DNA of 64,000 nt from an uncultured Bacteroidota bacterium (GCA_902774395.1 CACYIK010000005.1:1-64000); one strand, 5' to 3'. Positions 41,799 to 51,110 are shown, counted from the first letter of the stretch. Notes: generated from the sequence alone by a model not told the origin. Numbers and translations: made by a program.

Positions 41799-42793
41799 AG
41801 ATTGTTCTCTTTGCAGCCTGCTTGCTTGTGCTGGCAGGCTGCAAAAATAATCAGGAGGGCACCGACAGCACTGCCGTGACGGCTGCTGTCGACTATACCC
41901 AAGTGGCGGTGCCCGATTTCTCGGCCGACTCGGCCTACGCTTATGTCGAGGCCCAGCTGGCCTTCGGCAACCGCATCCCCGGCAGCAAAGGCTGGCAGCA
42001 GTGTGCCGACTACCTCGTGCGCAAGATGAGCCGCTGGTGCGACACGGTCATCGTGCAGCCTTTCAATGCCACCCTGTGGGATGGCAGCACGGTGCAGGGC
42101 ATGAATATCATCGCTTCGCTCAACCCCAATGCCGACAGGCGTGTGCTCCTAGGCGCTCACTGGGACAGCCGTCAGTGGGCCGACCACGACAAGGACGAGG
42201 CCAAGCACCACAGCCCCGTGCCCGGCGCCAACGATGGTGCCTCGGGAGTGGCTGCCCTCATGGAGATGGCCCGTGTGATGAGCGCCATGCGCCCCTCGGT
42301 GGGTGTCGACTTCATCTTCTTCGATGTCGAAGACCAGGGTGCCCCCGAATGGGCCCAGAGCACCGACCCCAACACCTGGTGCAAGGGCTCGCAGCATTGG
42401 GCCCGCAACCCCCATGTGCCCTTCTATTCCGCCGTCTATGGCGTCCTCTTCGACATGGTGGGGACGCTGCAGCCACGCTTCACCCGCGAGCGTATCAGCA
42501 CCTACTACGCCCCCGGTCTGGTGGACAAGCTATGGACCGCCGCTTCGGCCCTCGGCTACGGCCATATCTTCGTCGCCGACGAGACCGACGAGATTCTCGA
42601 CGACCACTACTATGTCAACTCCCTCGCCGGCATCCCGATGGTCGATATCGTGCAGAACAGCGGCACCACGAGCTTCTTCGAGCACTGGCATACCGTCACC
42701 GACGACCTCAATTCCGTGAGTGGTGACGCCCTCCGCACCGTGGCCACGGTGACCATGAAGACCATCTATGGCGATTATCCGCATGAAAAATAG
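41792..42793 (+). CDS. Lipoprotein M28-family zinc peptidase / glutaminyl cyclase-like
   Basis: A TTG start within the spacer repeat gives a perfect lipoprotein signal (KIVLFAACLLVLAGC). Catalytic landmarks: LLGAHWDSRQWA (zinc His and Asp), PGANDGASGVAALMEMA, FFDVEDQG and NSGTTSFFEHWHTVTDD. This matches M28 peptidases and glutaminyl-peptide cyclotransferase-like proteins of Bacteroidetes. It probably acts in the periplasm, anchored by lipid. Confidence 0.88.
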   Translation: MRKIVLFAACLLVLAGCKNNQEGTDSTAVTAAVDYTQVAVPDFSADSAYAYVEAQLAFGNRIPGSKGWQQCADYLVRKMSRWCDTVIVQPFNATLWDGSTVQGMNIIASLNPNADRRVLLGAHWDSRQWADHDKDEAKHHSPVPGANDGASGVAALMEMARVMSAMRPSVGVDFIFFDVEDQGAPEWAQSTDPNTWCKGSQHWARNPHVPFYSAVYGVLFDMVGTLQPRFTRERISTYYAPGLVDKLWTAASALGYGHIFVADETDEILDDHYYVNSLAGIPMVDIVQNSGTTSFFEHWHTVTDDLNSVSGDALRTVATVTMKTIYGDYPHEK

Positions 42794-42865
42794 GAGACAG
42801 GAGACAGGAGATAAGAAGATAAGACAAATGCACCTGCTACGGTATTGTCTTATCTCCTTATCTCC
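42790..42865. repeat. Inverted pair of the GGAGATAAGACAA repeat around a start codon
   Basis: The left arm 42807-42827 and right arm 42845-42865 pair with one mismatch across 21 bp. The left copy ends in ACAAATG at the start codon and the right copy encodes part of the signal peptide (YCLISLS). A further left-type copy is upstream of 50350. Confidence 0.85.
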
Positions 42866-43256
42866 TTTTTTTCTTATTACTTTTCTGCTCTTTTCTTCCT
42901 GTGCACCCGACTGCAATACCCCCTTCGGCGAAGGGGCTGTCATCGACACCTACCAGCCCGAGTTTGCTTCCCTCTCCAATGTGGGCGGCACGGTGACCAT
43001 CAACCGCGGCTATAAGGGCATCTTCGTGCGCCGGGTTTCCTATTCAGAATTTGTGGCTTTCGAATGTGCCTGCCCTCATTGTCGCGAGGTTCGCTTGCTT
43101 CCGCTCGATGGATGGGAAGGCGAGGTGTTGGAATGTCCTGATTGCAAGTCGCGTTATGAGACACTCTACGGCCAGCCGTTAGAGGGCGCTGCCTCCGGTT
43201 GTCCGCTCTACGAATACCGTACCCACTACGACGGTATCCTCCTTGAGATTTACTAA
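42828..43256 (+). CDS. Lipoprotein with Rieske-like Cys pattern
   Basis: The start is at MHLLRYCLISL; an upstream in-frame extension would only add repeat-encoded residues. Lipobox LLFSSC at about residue 24. The mature part has CACPHC, then ECPDCKSRYETLYGQPLEG and CPLYEYRTHYDG. The order and spacing recall Rieske ferredoxins, with Cys where a Rieske His might stand, so cofactor binding is uncertain. Such small lipoproteins occur in Bacteroidetes; the function is unknown. Confidence 0.65.
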   Translation: MHLLRYCLISLSPFFLITFLLFSSCAPDCNTPFGEGAVIDTYQPEFASLSNVGGTVTINRGYKGIFVRRVSYSEFVAFECACPHCREVRLLPLDGWEGEVLECPDCKSRYETLYGQPLEGAASGCPLYEYRTHYDGILLEIY

Positions 43257-43259
43257 CCC

Positions 43260-44957
43260 TTATCGTACCTGGATTACCTCGCCGTGGTCGTCTACTATCA
43301 TGCGGTAGAACCAGGCAGGGTAGGGGGGCTGCTTGATGCCGGTGACGACACCCGTCGGGGTGGTCTTGATGCGGCCGTCCTCGACGGTCTTGATATTGCC
43401 GTCGATATACTTCATCAACAGCAGCTGGTCTAGTTCTTTCCAGCGGCGCATCATGCGCTCGGCGCAGTCGTTGCTGAAGCGGTTGAGTTCGCCCACCAGG
43501 CGCTGCTCGCTGACGTCCATCCGGGCCCAACGGTCGGTATGGCTCTGCTCGTTACGCACGAAGTCGGTCTCCAGCTCCTGCTGCACACGCTGCACGTCGA
43601 CAATCATCGAGTCATAGCGCAGGTAGCAGAAGTTGCTAACGCGGTTGAAAAGCCAGAAGGCCGCCGTCTCGCTGTAGCGGCTCATGCTGCCGTTGCCTTC
43701 CTCGAAGCAGACGGGCACCTGTGTCACGCCGCAGTAGACGGGGCAGTAGCAGGTGCTGTAGGTGTCGTCGACGCCGAACCACAATATACCGCCGAGCTTA
43801 CTGGGCAGCCATTTGCGGCACTGCCCCACGAACGAGAAGCCTGTCTGCTGGGTGCTGATGGCGCGTTCGTGGATGTATTTCTTGCCGTCGACCTCGAAGT
43901 CCATGGGGCGCCAGCGGTAGGGGCAGTGGAAGGGGCCAGCGCCCACATCCTGCGTCATATCCATCGGCGTACCCTCATAGTGGTCGCGCATCAAGGCCAT
44001 GCAGTCCTGCACGGTGAGTTTCCTATTGGGCTTCACCCACAGCGGCAGGCGTTCGGCTTTGGAATCGCCCATGGCGAAAGCTTCATACTTCTTCATCCCG
44101 TCAGCGCAGCGGTTAAACATGGCGTAGACGCGTGCCTCGCAGGCGCGGAGGCCCGAGAAAGTCAGGGGGTTGTAGGTGTCGGCATAGGAGAAATTGGCAT
44201 CGTTGCCAGTGTAAAGGCCTTGTTTGCGGGCAAAGGATGCCACATCCTCGCTGTAGACACACTCCACTTCGGGCTCGAAGATATGGTCGATATGCTTGCT
44301 GCTGATGGCGGGATGGGAACCTTTTTTCTTCCATTTCTTTGGCTCCTGCGGGAAGGTGGTGATGCGGGCTTGGTTGGCGTGGCCGCAGATGTAGCCGTCG
44401 GGCACGCGGCGCGCCACCCACACGGCCCCTTTCTCGAAGTGGCCCTTGCTGGTGATCTCGAAGATCCACACCTCGTCGGGGTCGGCGATGGAAAAACTCT
44501 CGCCACCCTCGGCATAGCCGTAGGTGCTCACCAGTTCGTGCATCACCTTGATGGCCTCGCGGCAGTTCTTGGCACGCTGCAGCGTGACATAGATGAGGTT
44601 GCCGTAATCGATGCCTTCGGCATTGCCCTTGTCGAGGGGGCTGATGCCGCCCCAGGTGGTCTCGCCCATGGCCAGCTGGTGCTCGTTGATAAAGCCCACC
44701 ACCTGGTAGGTGTGCGCCGGCTGCGGTATCTCTATCTGGAATTTTAAACTTCCATAGTTGTAGAGCTTCAGCATCTCGCCGGGCTGGTGGTCGGCAGCTG
44801 GACAAAAGCGCAGCTGCCCATAGCGCGTATGGCTGTCGGCGGCATAGGTGATAAAGGTGCTGCCGTCGGCGCTGGCACCCTTCGACACAATAAGGTTAGT
44901 GCAGGCCATAGCGTAACCGCTTACAGCCAGCATCATGGCAATGACAAGGCGTTTCAT
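43260..44957 (-). CDS. C69-family dipeptidase
   Basis: Signal peptide followed at once by the N-terminal nucleophile Cys (AMACTNLIVSKGASADGS), as in PepD/C69 peptidases that mature by cleavage. Further landmarks: HQLAMGETTWGGIS, ADPDEVWIFEITSKGHFEKGAVWVARRVPDGYICGHANQARI and GMGDSKAERLP-like segments. The substrate is a dipeptide of unknown type. The length is 565 residues. It ends 3 bp from the convergent lipoprotein gene. Confidence 0.9.
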   Translation of the reverse strand: MKRLVIAMMLAVSGYAMACTNLIVSKGASADGSTFITYAADSHTRYGQLRFCPAADHQPGEMLKLYNYGSLKFQIEIPQPAHTYQVVGFINEHQLAMGETTWGGISPLDKGNAEGIDYGNLIYVTLQRAKNCREAIKVMHELVSTYGYAEGGESFSIADPDEVWIFEITSKGHFEKGAVWVARRVPDGYICGHANQARITTFPQEPKKWKKKGSHPAISSKHIDHIFEPEVECVYSEDVASFARKQGLYTGNDANFSYADTYNPLTFSGLRACEARVYAMFNRCADGMKKYEAFAMGDSKAERLPLWVKPNRKLTVQDCMALMRDHYEGTPMDMTQDVGAGPFHCPYRWRPMDFEVDGKKYIHERAISTQQTGFSFVGQCRKWLPSKLGGILWFGVDDTYSTCYCPVYCGVTQVPVCFEEGNGSMSRYSETAAFWLFNRVSNFCYLRYDSMIVDVQRVQQELETDFVRNEQSHTDRWARMDVSEQRLVGELNRFSNDCAERMMRRWKELDQLLLMKYIDGNIKTVEDGRIKTTPTGVVTGIKQPPYPAWFYRMIVDDHGEVIQVR

Positions 44958-44967
44958 AAAAAAGGTT

Positions 44968-46179
44968 TTATTTCATGTGCAGCTCGTGCCCCATGCGGTC
45001 TTGCTTGGTCTTCAGGTACTTCTCGTTGTACTTGTTGGGCTCGATGACGATGGGGACAATCTCGGTGACTTCGAGGCCGTAGCCTTCCAGTCCGGTGCGC
45101 TTCACGGGGTTGTTGGTGATGAGGCGCATCTTGGTGACCTTCTGGTCGCGCAGTATCTGGGCGCCGATGCCGTAGTCGCGCTCGTCGGCCTTGAAGCCCA
45201 GCTTCAGGTTCGCGTCGACGGTGTCGAGACCCATCTCCTGCAGGTGGTAGGCTTTGAGCTTGTTGACCAGGCCGATGCCACGGCCCTCCTGGCTCATATA
45301 GGCGATGAGGCCCTTGCCCTCTTTCTCGATCATCTCCATGGCGTGGTGCAGCTGGTCGCCGCAGTCGCACTTGCAGCTGCCGAAGATGTCGCCCGTGGCG
45401 CAGCTCGAGTGGACACGTACGAGGATAGGCTCGCCCTCTTCCCACTCGCCCTTCTTGAGCACCATGTGGGTGGTGCCGTTGTCGAGCTGGGTGTAGGCGA
45501 TGAGCTGGAAGTTGCCCCACTGCGTGGGCAGGAACACCTCCTGCTCCTTGCGGATAAGGGTCTCGTGGGCGATGCGGTAGGCGATGAGGTCCTTGATGGT
45601 GACAATCTTGAGGCCGAACTTCTTGGCCACCTCCTGCAGCTGAGGCATGCGGGCCATGGTGCCGTCGTCGTTGATGATCTCGATGAGGGCGCCGGCAGGA
45701 TAGAGACCGGCGAGACGTGCCAGGTCGACAGCCGCCTCGGTGTGGCCGGCACGCACCAGCACGCCGCCGTTGCGGGCGCGCAGGGGGTTGATGTGGCCGG
45801 GACGTCCCAGCTGGTCGGCACGTGTGGCGGGATTGGCCAGGGCGCGGATGGTGCTGGCGCGGTCGTGCATCGAGACACCCGTGGTGCAGCCGTCCTCGAG
45901 GTTGTCGACGGTCACCGTGAAGGGGGTGCCGAGGAGCGAGGTGTTGTCGTGCACCTGCATGTCGAGGTTCAGCTCGTGGCAGCGCTGCTCCGTGATGGGG
46001 GCGCAGAGCACGCCGCGGCCGTTCTTCAGCATGAAGTTGACATGCTCGGGGGTGATCTTTTCGGCGGCCATGATAAAGTCGCCCTCGTTCTCACGGTCCT
46101 CGTCGTCGACAACAATCACAAACTTGCCCTCGCGGAAGTCCTCGATGGCCTCTTCTATCGTATTGAGTTTAAATTCCAT
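44968..46179 (-). CDS. ribBA: Bifunctional DHBP synthase / GTP cyclohydrolase II
   Basis: Makes both precursors of riboflavin. The N-terminal RibB domain has [17 protein letters not shown] and [11 protein letters not shown]. The C-terminal RibA domain has the zinc Cys set [20 protein letters not shown] and [15 protein letters not shown]. At 403 residues it is the normal fusion. No FMN riboswitch was recognised upstream; a housekeeping-type promoter box is present. Confidence 0.97.
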   Translation of the reverse strand: MEFKLNTIEEAIEDFREGKFVIVVDDEDRENEGDFIMAAEKITPEHVNFMLKNGRGVLCAPITEQRCHELNLDMQVHDNTSLLGTPFTVTVDNLEDGCTTGVSMHDRASTIRALANPATRADQLGRPGHINPLRARNGGVLVRAGHTEAAVDLARLAGLYPAGALIEIINDDGTMARMPQLQEVAKKFGLKIVTIKDLIAYRIAHETLIRKEQEVFLPTQWGNFQLIAYTQLDNGTTHMVLKKGEWEEGEPILVRVHSSCATGDIFGSCKCDCGDQLHHAMEMIEKEGKGLIAYMSQEGRGIGLVNKLKAYHLQEMGLDTVDANLKLGFKADERDYGIGAQILRDQKVTKMRLITNNPVKRTGLEGYGLEVTEIVPIVIEPNKYNEKYLKTKQDRMGHELHMK

Positions 46180-46208
46180 AGATGTAAAACGTCAGATTTT
46201 TAACGTTG

Positions 46209-46216
46209 CAAAGATA
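46209..46216 (-). promoter_or_regulatory. -7 promoter box (TATCTTTG) for ribBA
   Basis: The minus strand reads TATCTTTG, matching TAnnTTTG, 30 bp before the ATG. Confidence 0.65.
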
Positions 46217-46276
46217 AGAAAAAAAAAGTATATGGGACGAGAAAGGCAATAAAAACGGCTCTGAGTCGTTTTAGAA

Positions 46277-47392
46277 ATGATGAAAAAGACGCTGACGATA
46301 GTATTGATGTTTTTTGCCCTCGTTGCCGCTGGCGCAGCGCAGAGCACTCAGGTTGTGGCTATAGCCGACAGCCTGACGCGAGTGTCGCTCTTCAGCGATA
46401 ACGGCTGGGGCGGCACGCCCAAGGAGTGGAACTTGCAGGTGCATCTCGATTCCGTGGCCTCCAACGACGACCTTGTGGCTTTGGCCCGTAATCACCCCAA
46501 TGCCGCCGCACGAGCCATCGCTTTCCGCATCCTGGTGACTCGTTGCGATAGCCGCTACCGCGACATCCTCTACAGCTCGCTGCACGATACGGCGCACTTC
46601 TCCCAGCGGTCTTTCGACGTCATCTCCTACAACAATGTGGCCAACTTTATGGTGGAGATGATGATTGACCACCCGGGTTTCATGAGCCAGCGCGACAGTC
46701 TCCGCTACGACAGCATCTTCCGCGCAGATCCGCAACTGATGGAGATTGCGCCGCATCTCTACAAGACCTTCCTTAATATGCCCAAGCAGAGTGACTTTGA
46801 CCGCATCTTCTCCCCGCAGGACAGCGCCACTCTCGACAGCATCCTCTTCTTCACCCCCAACCTGAACCACATTTCCCATCGCACAAATATCCTTGACAGC
46901 CAGCCCCTCGACGAGCGTCACTACCGCCGCCTGCACGAGATGTACTACGACGAAGGCTTCGCTCCGGCCCTGCAGCATCTCTGCCGCTACCACCGCGAAG
47001 CCGACAAAGCCGCCGTCATCGAGTGCCTGCTGGAATACTCCAAGGGACTCAACGAAAGGCATGTGAAAAAAGGCCCGGGAGGAAGGACCAACCAGGGATT
47101 GTGGGCCGTAGCCCTCTGGCCCGACCACGACTTCCTCCCTGCGCTCCGCGAGGTGCGCGACTACGAGGTCCGTCGCACCCACTACGACTATGCTCGCATA
47201 CGATTCTTCTATCTCGCCCTCATGGCCTACGACGACGACCTCTCTTATGGCTTCATCGACGAGACGCTCCGCATGACCGGCATCGACCCCGCCACCCGCA
47301 AATACCATCTGAGATACTTCCGCGAAGCTTACGAAAAACACCCCAACCCCCGCTACCAAGATCTCCTCGACAAATATCCCAGCACTGACTAA
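46277..47392 (+). CDS. Secreted HEAT-like helical protein of unknown function
   Basis: Signal peptide (KTLTIVLMFFALVAAGAAQ). The remaining 350 residues are mainly helical, with repeated segments of a HEAT-like kind (AARAIAFRILVTRC, RDILYSSLHDTAHFS). No known family was assigned. It is divergent from ribBA. Confidence 0.65.
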   Translation: MMKKTLTIVLMFFALVAAGAAQSTQVVAIADSLTRVSLFSDNGWGGTPKEWNLQVHLDSVASNDDLVALARNHPNAAARAIAFRILVTRCDSRYRDILYSSLHDTAHFSQRSFDVISYNNVANFMVEMMIDHPGFMSQRDSLRYDSIFRADPQLMEIAPHLYKTFLNMPKQSDFDRIFSPQDSATLDSILFFTPNLNHISHRTNILDSQPLDERHYRRLHEMYYDEGFAPALQHLCRYHREADKAAVIECLLEYSKGLNERHVKKGPGGRTNQGLWAVALWPDHDFLPALREVRDYEVRRTHYDYARIRFFYLALMAYDDDLSYGFIDETLRMTGIDPATRKYHLRYFREAYEKHPNPRYQDLLDKYPSTD

Positions 47393-47442
47393 TATGTGAA
47401 ATTGCCGTGACACCATCAGAACACTTAAAACGTTATTTTGAC

Positions 47443-48291
47443 ATGAGAAAAGCGCTTATAACACTGATGGTAGCTATCGTATTAGCCTCTATTGGAAGAT
47501 TTGATGCGGTGGCCCAAACTGGCCGTTTTTCGGCCGACTCGACGGAGTATATCGTCACCATCGATGGCCGCGAGGAGGCTTTCCCGCTGGTCTTCCAATC
47601 CGAGAACTCACGCGTTTACTACCGTTGTGGGAGTTTCATCGAGCATGACACGCTCTTCTTCGATCGCGAATACGAATTCTACCGCTGCGACACTTGCCGC
47701 GAGACCGAACTGACGGTGGTAAACCATTTCCTCACACCCCGCACCGACCCCAATCACGACAAGGCCGTTTGCGGCAATTGCTCTGCCTGGGACCTAGAGA
47801 AATACAAAGAATACTATGAAGAGACCTACGCCGGTATCTTTTCCCTGGATTCCATAGGCCAACTGATACCGCAGGACCTCGGCGACGTCCCTCGTATGTG
47901 GTACCCTCTGCTGAAGCGTGAGGGAAGCTATTATCTCAGCTTCGACTATCCCTACCCATTTGAACTCACCGACAGCCTGATTGTCTTCCAAGACATGGAA
48001 ATCCACATGTGGCCGCTGTTCAACTTCAAGAAAATCAGCGACGACGAATATAGCTTCGAGTACACCATGGACAAAGGGAACAGGTATCATGTCTCCTTGC
48101 GCCGCAGCAGCAAGAACCGCGACCTTTGGCTGGAGGTCGTCACCTCGCCCGACGATGAGCATTATATCAATTACGAAGCATGCACTCCACTGGAGAGCAT
48201 TGGTAGCTTCGACTACATCAACTACCGCACCGGCAACCACAAGCCCATCGGTCTCTGCACCTACGAGGAGACCTCGCCAGAAGAATTTTAG
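47443..48291 (+). CDS. Secreted protein of unknown function
   Basis: The start is taken at MRKALITLMVAIVLASIG, which begins a clear signal peptide (cleavage near AVAQT). The exported part is beta-rich with paired Cys residues (YRCDTCRETE and AVCGNCSAW) that could form disulfides or bind metal. No family was recognised. A terminator lies 75 bp past the stop. Confidence 0.65.
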   Translation: MRKALITLMVAIVLASIGRFDAVAQTGRFSADSTEYIVTIDGREEAFPLVFQSENSRVYYRCGSFIEHDTLFFDREYEFYRCDTCRETELTVVNHFLTPRTDPNHDKAVCGNCSAWDLEKYKEYYEETYAGIFSLDSIGQLIPQDLGDVPRMWYPLLKREGSYYLSFDYPYPFELTDSLIVFQDMEIHMWPLFNFKKISDDEYSFEYTMDKGNRYHVSLRRSSKNRDLWLEVVTSPDDEHYINYEACTPLESIGSFDYINYRTGNHKPIGLCTYEETSPEEF

Positions 48292-48366
48292 ACTCCCTAA
48301 AAAAAGTACTTACTGAGCGACGTATTTAACATTTGTTAAGTTAATTTCTCGACGCCAAAACCACCC

Positions 48367-48398
48367 AAGGCACCTTTCCACCCGAAAGGTGCCTTTTT
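48367..48398 (+). terminator. Rho-independent terminator
   Basis: 12-bp stem AAGGCACCTTTC/GAAAGGTGCCTT with a 5-nt loop and a T-run. Confidence 0.93.
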
Positions 48399-48427
48399 TC
48401 GTTCATAACGCTATGTATAATAGACGT

Positions 48428-48499
48428 ATGAACGACCTACCAACTCCCTACCAACTCCTAACCAACTCCTACCATGGTAGGTGTTGATAGGTCGTTCAT
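48428..48499. repeat. Palindrome enclosing a tandem CCAACTCCTA array
   Basis: The outer arms ATGAACGACCTA (48428-48439) and TAGGTCGTTCAT (48488-48499) are perfect inverted repeats. Between them lie three or four CCAACTCCTA units and an inner palindrome around CCATGG. The plan resembles the hairpin at 32072. Confidence 0.8.
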
Positions 48500-48559
48500 G
48501 GGGTGATGGTGTTTAAGAGTTATTAACATTTCGTTTCGGGAGGGGTTGGCGAAATTAAA

Positions 48560-48591
48560 TTTGGCCGTTCGGGAAAAAGTGCGTATCTTTG
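48560..48591 (+). promoter_or_regulatory. Promoter with -33 TTTG and -7 TATCTTTG
   Basis: TTTG at 48560-48563, a 20-bp spacer and TATCTTTG at 48584-48591: a full match to the Bacteroidetes TTTG-N19/20-TAnnTTTG pattern, upstream of dapB. Confidence 0.85.
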
Positions 48592-48660
48592 CAGATTGTT
48601 TTTTATAACAAGCCCCTTTTTTGAAGACAAGAAAGGACAAGAAAGACAAAAAAGATTGCA

Positions 48661-49332
48661 ATGAGAATAGCACTGATAGGATACGGAAAGATGGGTCATG
48701 CCATCGAGGCCTTGGCCGCCGAGCGTGGACATGAGGTCACCGTGAAGATTGACAAGGGCGAGCCGTGGCCCTCCAAGATGGAGGCCGATGTGGCCATCGA
48801 GTTCACTACGCCGGCGACGGCGGTGGACAATATGCTGCGCTGCTTTGAGGTTGGGCTGCCGGTGGTGTGTGGCACCACGGGTTGGTATGCTGACTATGAG
48901 AAGGTTGTCGCCGAATGCAAAGCCCGTGGCGGTCGCCTCTTCACCGCTACCAATTTCAGCATCGGCATGAATATCATGTTCGCCCTCAACGAGCGTCTGG
49001 CCCACTTGATGCGTGGCCGCGACGACTACAAGGTCTCCATCAGCGAGACCCACCACATCCATAAGCTCGACGCCCCCAGCGGCACAGCCATCACGCTGCA
49101 GGAGCAGATAGTGGAATGTGGGCAGCGGAAGGTGGACAGCATTCCCATCGCCTCGTTCCGCGAGGGCGAGGTTCCGGGGACCCATACCGTGGTCTACGAC
49201 AGCGAGATAGACACCATCACCCTGACCCACGAGGCGCATTCCCGCAAGGGTCTGGCCTTGGGAGCCCTGCTGGCGGCCGAGTTTTTGTCAAAAGCCGAGC
49301 CGGGCATATACACCATGAAAGATATCTTGTAA
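48661..49332 (+). CDS. dapB: 4-hydroxy-tetrahydrodipicolinate reductase
   Basis: Part of the lysine/diaminopimelate path, NAD(P)H-dependent. Features: IALIGYGKMGHAIEALA (dinucleotide fold), AIEFTTPATAVDNM, GTTGWY, NFSIGMNIMF, and the signature HHIHKLDAPSGTAI with the catalytic His and Lys. It is 223 residues long, near the shorter Bacteroidetes form. Confidence 0.96.
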   Translation: MRIALIGYGKMGHAIEALAAERGHEVTVKIDKGEPWPSKMEADVAIEFTTPATAVDNMLRCFEVGLPVVCGTTGWYADYEKVVAECKARGGRLFTATNFSIGMNIMFALNERLAHLMRGRDDYKVSISETHHIHKLDAPSGTAITLQEQIVECGQRKVDSIPIASFREGEVPGTHTVVYDSEIDTITLTHEAHSRKGLALGALLAAEFLSKAEPGIYTMKDIL

Positions 49333-49338
49333 CGGTTA

Positions 49339-50322
49339 ATGGTCAAAGAAAGAAAACCGGGAAGAGCCAATCTGTGGGTGCTGCTGGCGCTGACATTGCT
49401 GCTGGCGGCGGCGATGGCGGTCTGCAGCCTCTTCGGGGCTGTCGACTTCGAGTGGGACGAGATTCGCGACTCACAGATTTTCTGGCAGCTGCGAGTGCCG
49501 CGGGTGGTGATGAGTGTGCTGGTGGGAGCGGTGCTGAGCGTATGTGGTGCGGCTTACCAGAGCATCTTCCGCAACCCCTTGACGGACCCCTATGTGCTGG
49601 GTGTCTCGAGTGGTGCCTCGCTGGGTGCCGCCGTGGCCATCCTGCTGGGATGGGGCGCCATCCAGTGGGGTGTGAGTGGGCTGGCGCTGGCGACGGCGCT
49701 GCTCACGGTGCTGCTCATCTACAAGATTGCCTCCATAGGCAACCGCATGCACACCACCACGCTGCTGCTCACAGGAGTCTGCTTCACCCTGCTCATCTCG
49801 GCTGTCATCTCGTTCCTCATGGTGCTCAACCATGAGAAGATGGACGACATCATCTTCTGGACCATGGGCAGCTTCGATCCCTCGAGAATCTCGTGGGAGG
49901 ATGTGTGGGTGATGCTGCCGGTGGCCGTAGTGGGAATCGGCGTAGTGCTGTGGTACTCGCGCGACCTCAACCTGCTGCTGGCAGGCAGCGAGGAGGCGAG
50001 GAGCATGGGCTGCGAGGTGGAGAAGGTGAAGCGCGTATTGCTGCTCTTCACCACCCTGATGGTGGCCTTTGCCGTGAGCAGCTGCGGTGTGATAGGCTTC
50101 GTGGGCTTGATAGTGCCCCATGCCGTAAGGCTGGTGGTGGGTGCCGACAACCGAAGGGTGGTGCCCTACTCATTGCTCTGCGGCGCCATCTTCGTGCTGG
50201 TGTGCGACACGCTGGCGCGCACGGTGCTGCGCCCGGGCGAGTTGCCGGTGGGTAGCCTCACCTCGATCATCGGCGCGCCGCTGTTCATATACCTGCTGTA
50301 CAAGAGCAAGAAGAGTTATTAG
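49339..50322 (+). CDS. FecCD-family ABC importer permease
   Basis: Multi-pass membrane protein (about nine to ten helices) of the BtuC/FecCD type. Visible: GAVLSVCGAAYQSIFRNPLTDPYVLGVSSGASLGAA and VSSCGVIGFVGLIVPHAVRLVVGADNRRVVP, both conserved for coupling with the ATPase. Substrate class: iron-siderophore, heme or B12. The ATG lies inside a TTAATGGTCAAAG repeat 7 bp after dapB. Confidence 0.93.
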   Translation: MVKERKPGRANLWVLLALTLLLAAAMAVCSLFGAVDFEWDEIRDSQIFWQLRVPRVVMSVLVGAVLSVCGAAYQSIFRNPLTDPYVLGVSSGASLGAAVAILLGWGAIQWGVSGLALATALLTVLLIYKIASIGNRMHTTTLLLTGVCFTLLISAVISFLMVLNHEKMDDIIFWTMGSFDPSRISWEDVWVMLPVAVVGIGVVLWYSRDLNLLLAGSEEARSMGCEVEKVKRVLLLFTTLMVAFAVSSCGVIGFVGLIVPHAVRLVVGADNRRVVPYSLLCGAIFVLVCDTLARTVLRPGELPVGSLTSIIGAPLFIYLLYKSKKSY

Positions 50323-50349
50323 GAGATAAGGAGTCAGGAGATAAGACAA
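50322..50349 (+). repeat. Spacer repeat (GGAGATAAGACAA) ending at a start codon
   Basis: AGGAGATAAGGAGTCAGGAG-type units. The last reads AGGAGATAAGACAAATG, whose ATG is the start of the ATPase gene. The 42808-42830 copy has the same ending. The units contain AGGAG, an otherwise rare Shine-Dalgarno-like word in this genome type. Confidence 0.85.
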
Positions 50350-51093
50350 ATGATAGGATTGCGACATATAACGGTACGTTTTGGCAAGCGCGAGATATTG
50401 AACGATATCAGCGCCGACATCGCAGGAGGGCGCATCACCGCGGTGATGGGTCCCAACGGCTGTGGCAAGACGACGCTGCTGCGCTGTGTCGGCGGCCTCA
50501 TGCAGCCCACCGGCGGCGACGTGCTGATAGACGACAATCCTGTCGGCAGCTACTCCGCCCGCGCCTTGGCGCAGAAGGTGGCCTTCGTGCGGCAGCAGGC
50601 GCAGACCGACCTCGACTTCTCGGCCTTCGAAATCGTCCTCATGGGCCGCAACCCCTATCAGAAGAGACTCCAGAACGAGTCGAAGGCCGACTGGGACATC
50701 GTGGAGCAGTGTATGCGGCAGACCAACACATGGCATCTGCGCTTCGCCAAGCCCAACCAGATGAGCGGCGGCGAGCTGCAGCGCGTGATGATTGCCCGCG
50801 CGCTGGCACAGCAGACGCCCGTGTTGCTCATGGACGAGCCGGTGTCGAACCTCGACATCGCCCACCAACTCGAGATTATGCGCCTCTTGCGCAACGCCAA
50901 AGAAAAAACCATCCTCATCGTCATCCACGACCTCAACCTCGCGCTCCAATTCTGCGACGACTTGATGCTCTTCCATGGCGGCAGCCTTCTCTACCAAGGA
51001 CCCATCGCCGGCGGCCTCACGCCGGAGAATATCCGCGAAGTCTATGGCGTGCCCTCACATGCCGCCGAAGGAAGGATTATTTATGATTACTAA
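50350..51093 (+). CDS. FecE-family ABC importer ATPase
   Basis: Pairs with the upstream permease. Walker A is MGPNGCGKTTLLRCVGG, the signature MSGGELQRVMIARALA, Walker B LLMDEPVSNLDIAHQ, and the switch VIHDLNLAL. At 247 residues it has family length. No periplasmic binding protein gene lies next to the pair in this window. Confidence 0.94.
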   Translation: MIGLRHITVRFGKREILNDISADIAGGRITAVMGPNGCGKTTLLRCVGGLMQPTGGDVLIDDNPVGSYSARALAQKVAFVRQQAQTDLDFSAFEIVLMGRNPYQKRLQNESKADWDIVEQCMRQTNTWHLRFAKPNQMSGGELQRVMIARALAQQTPVLLMDEPVSNLDIAHQLEIMRLLRNAKEKTILIVIHDLNLALQFCDDLMLFHGGSLLYQGPIAGGLTPENIREVYGVPSHAAEGRIIYDY

Positions 51094-51110
51094 CTAACAC
51101 TCCCCCAACC

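Larger units (their letters stand above)
48292..48660. other. Interval with terminator, palindrome and dapB promoter
   Basis: The 369-bp gap holds the terminator at 48367-48398, an imperfect palindrome with tandem CCAACTCCTA units at 48428-48499 and the promoter of dapB at 48560-48591. No gene is seen. Confidence 0.75.

Noticed and set aside
43539..44747. 402-residue plus-strand open frame
   Set aside because: Antisense to the C69 dipeptidase; no motifs.
44935..46203. 422-residue plus-strand open frame
   Set aside because: Antisense to ribBA; composed of Val/Leu/Gly/Asp typical of reverse-strand translation of GC-rich coding sequence.
46190..46205. Fourth copy of the shared sigma-type motif (GTCAGATTTT on the plus strand)
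   Set aside because: Only the first block matches; the second block GTATTATATT is absent at the 13-bp distance.
44968..46260. FMN riboswitch upstream of ribBA
   Set aside because: Only about 95 bp separate the divergent genes, and no RFN-element conserved words were seen.
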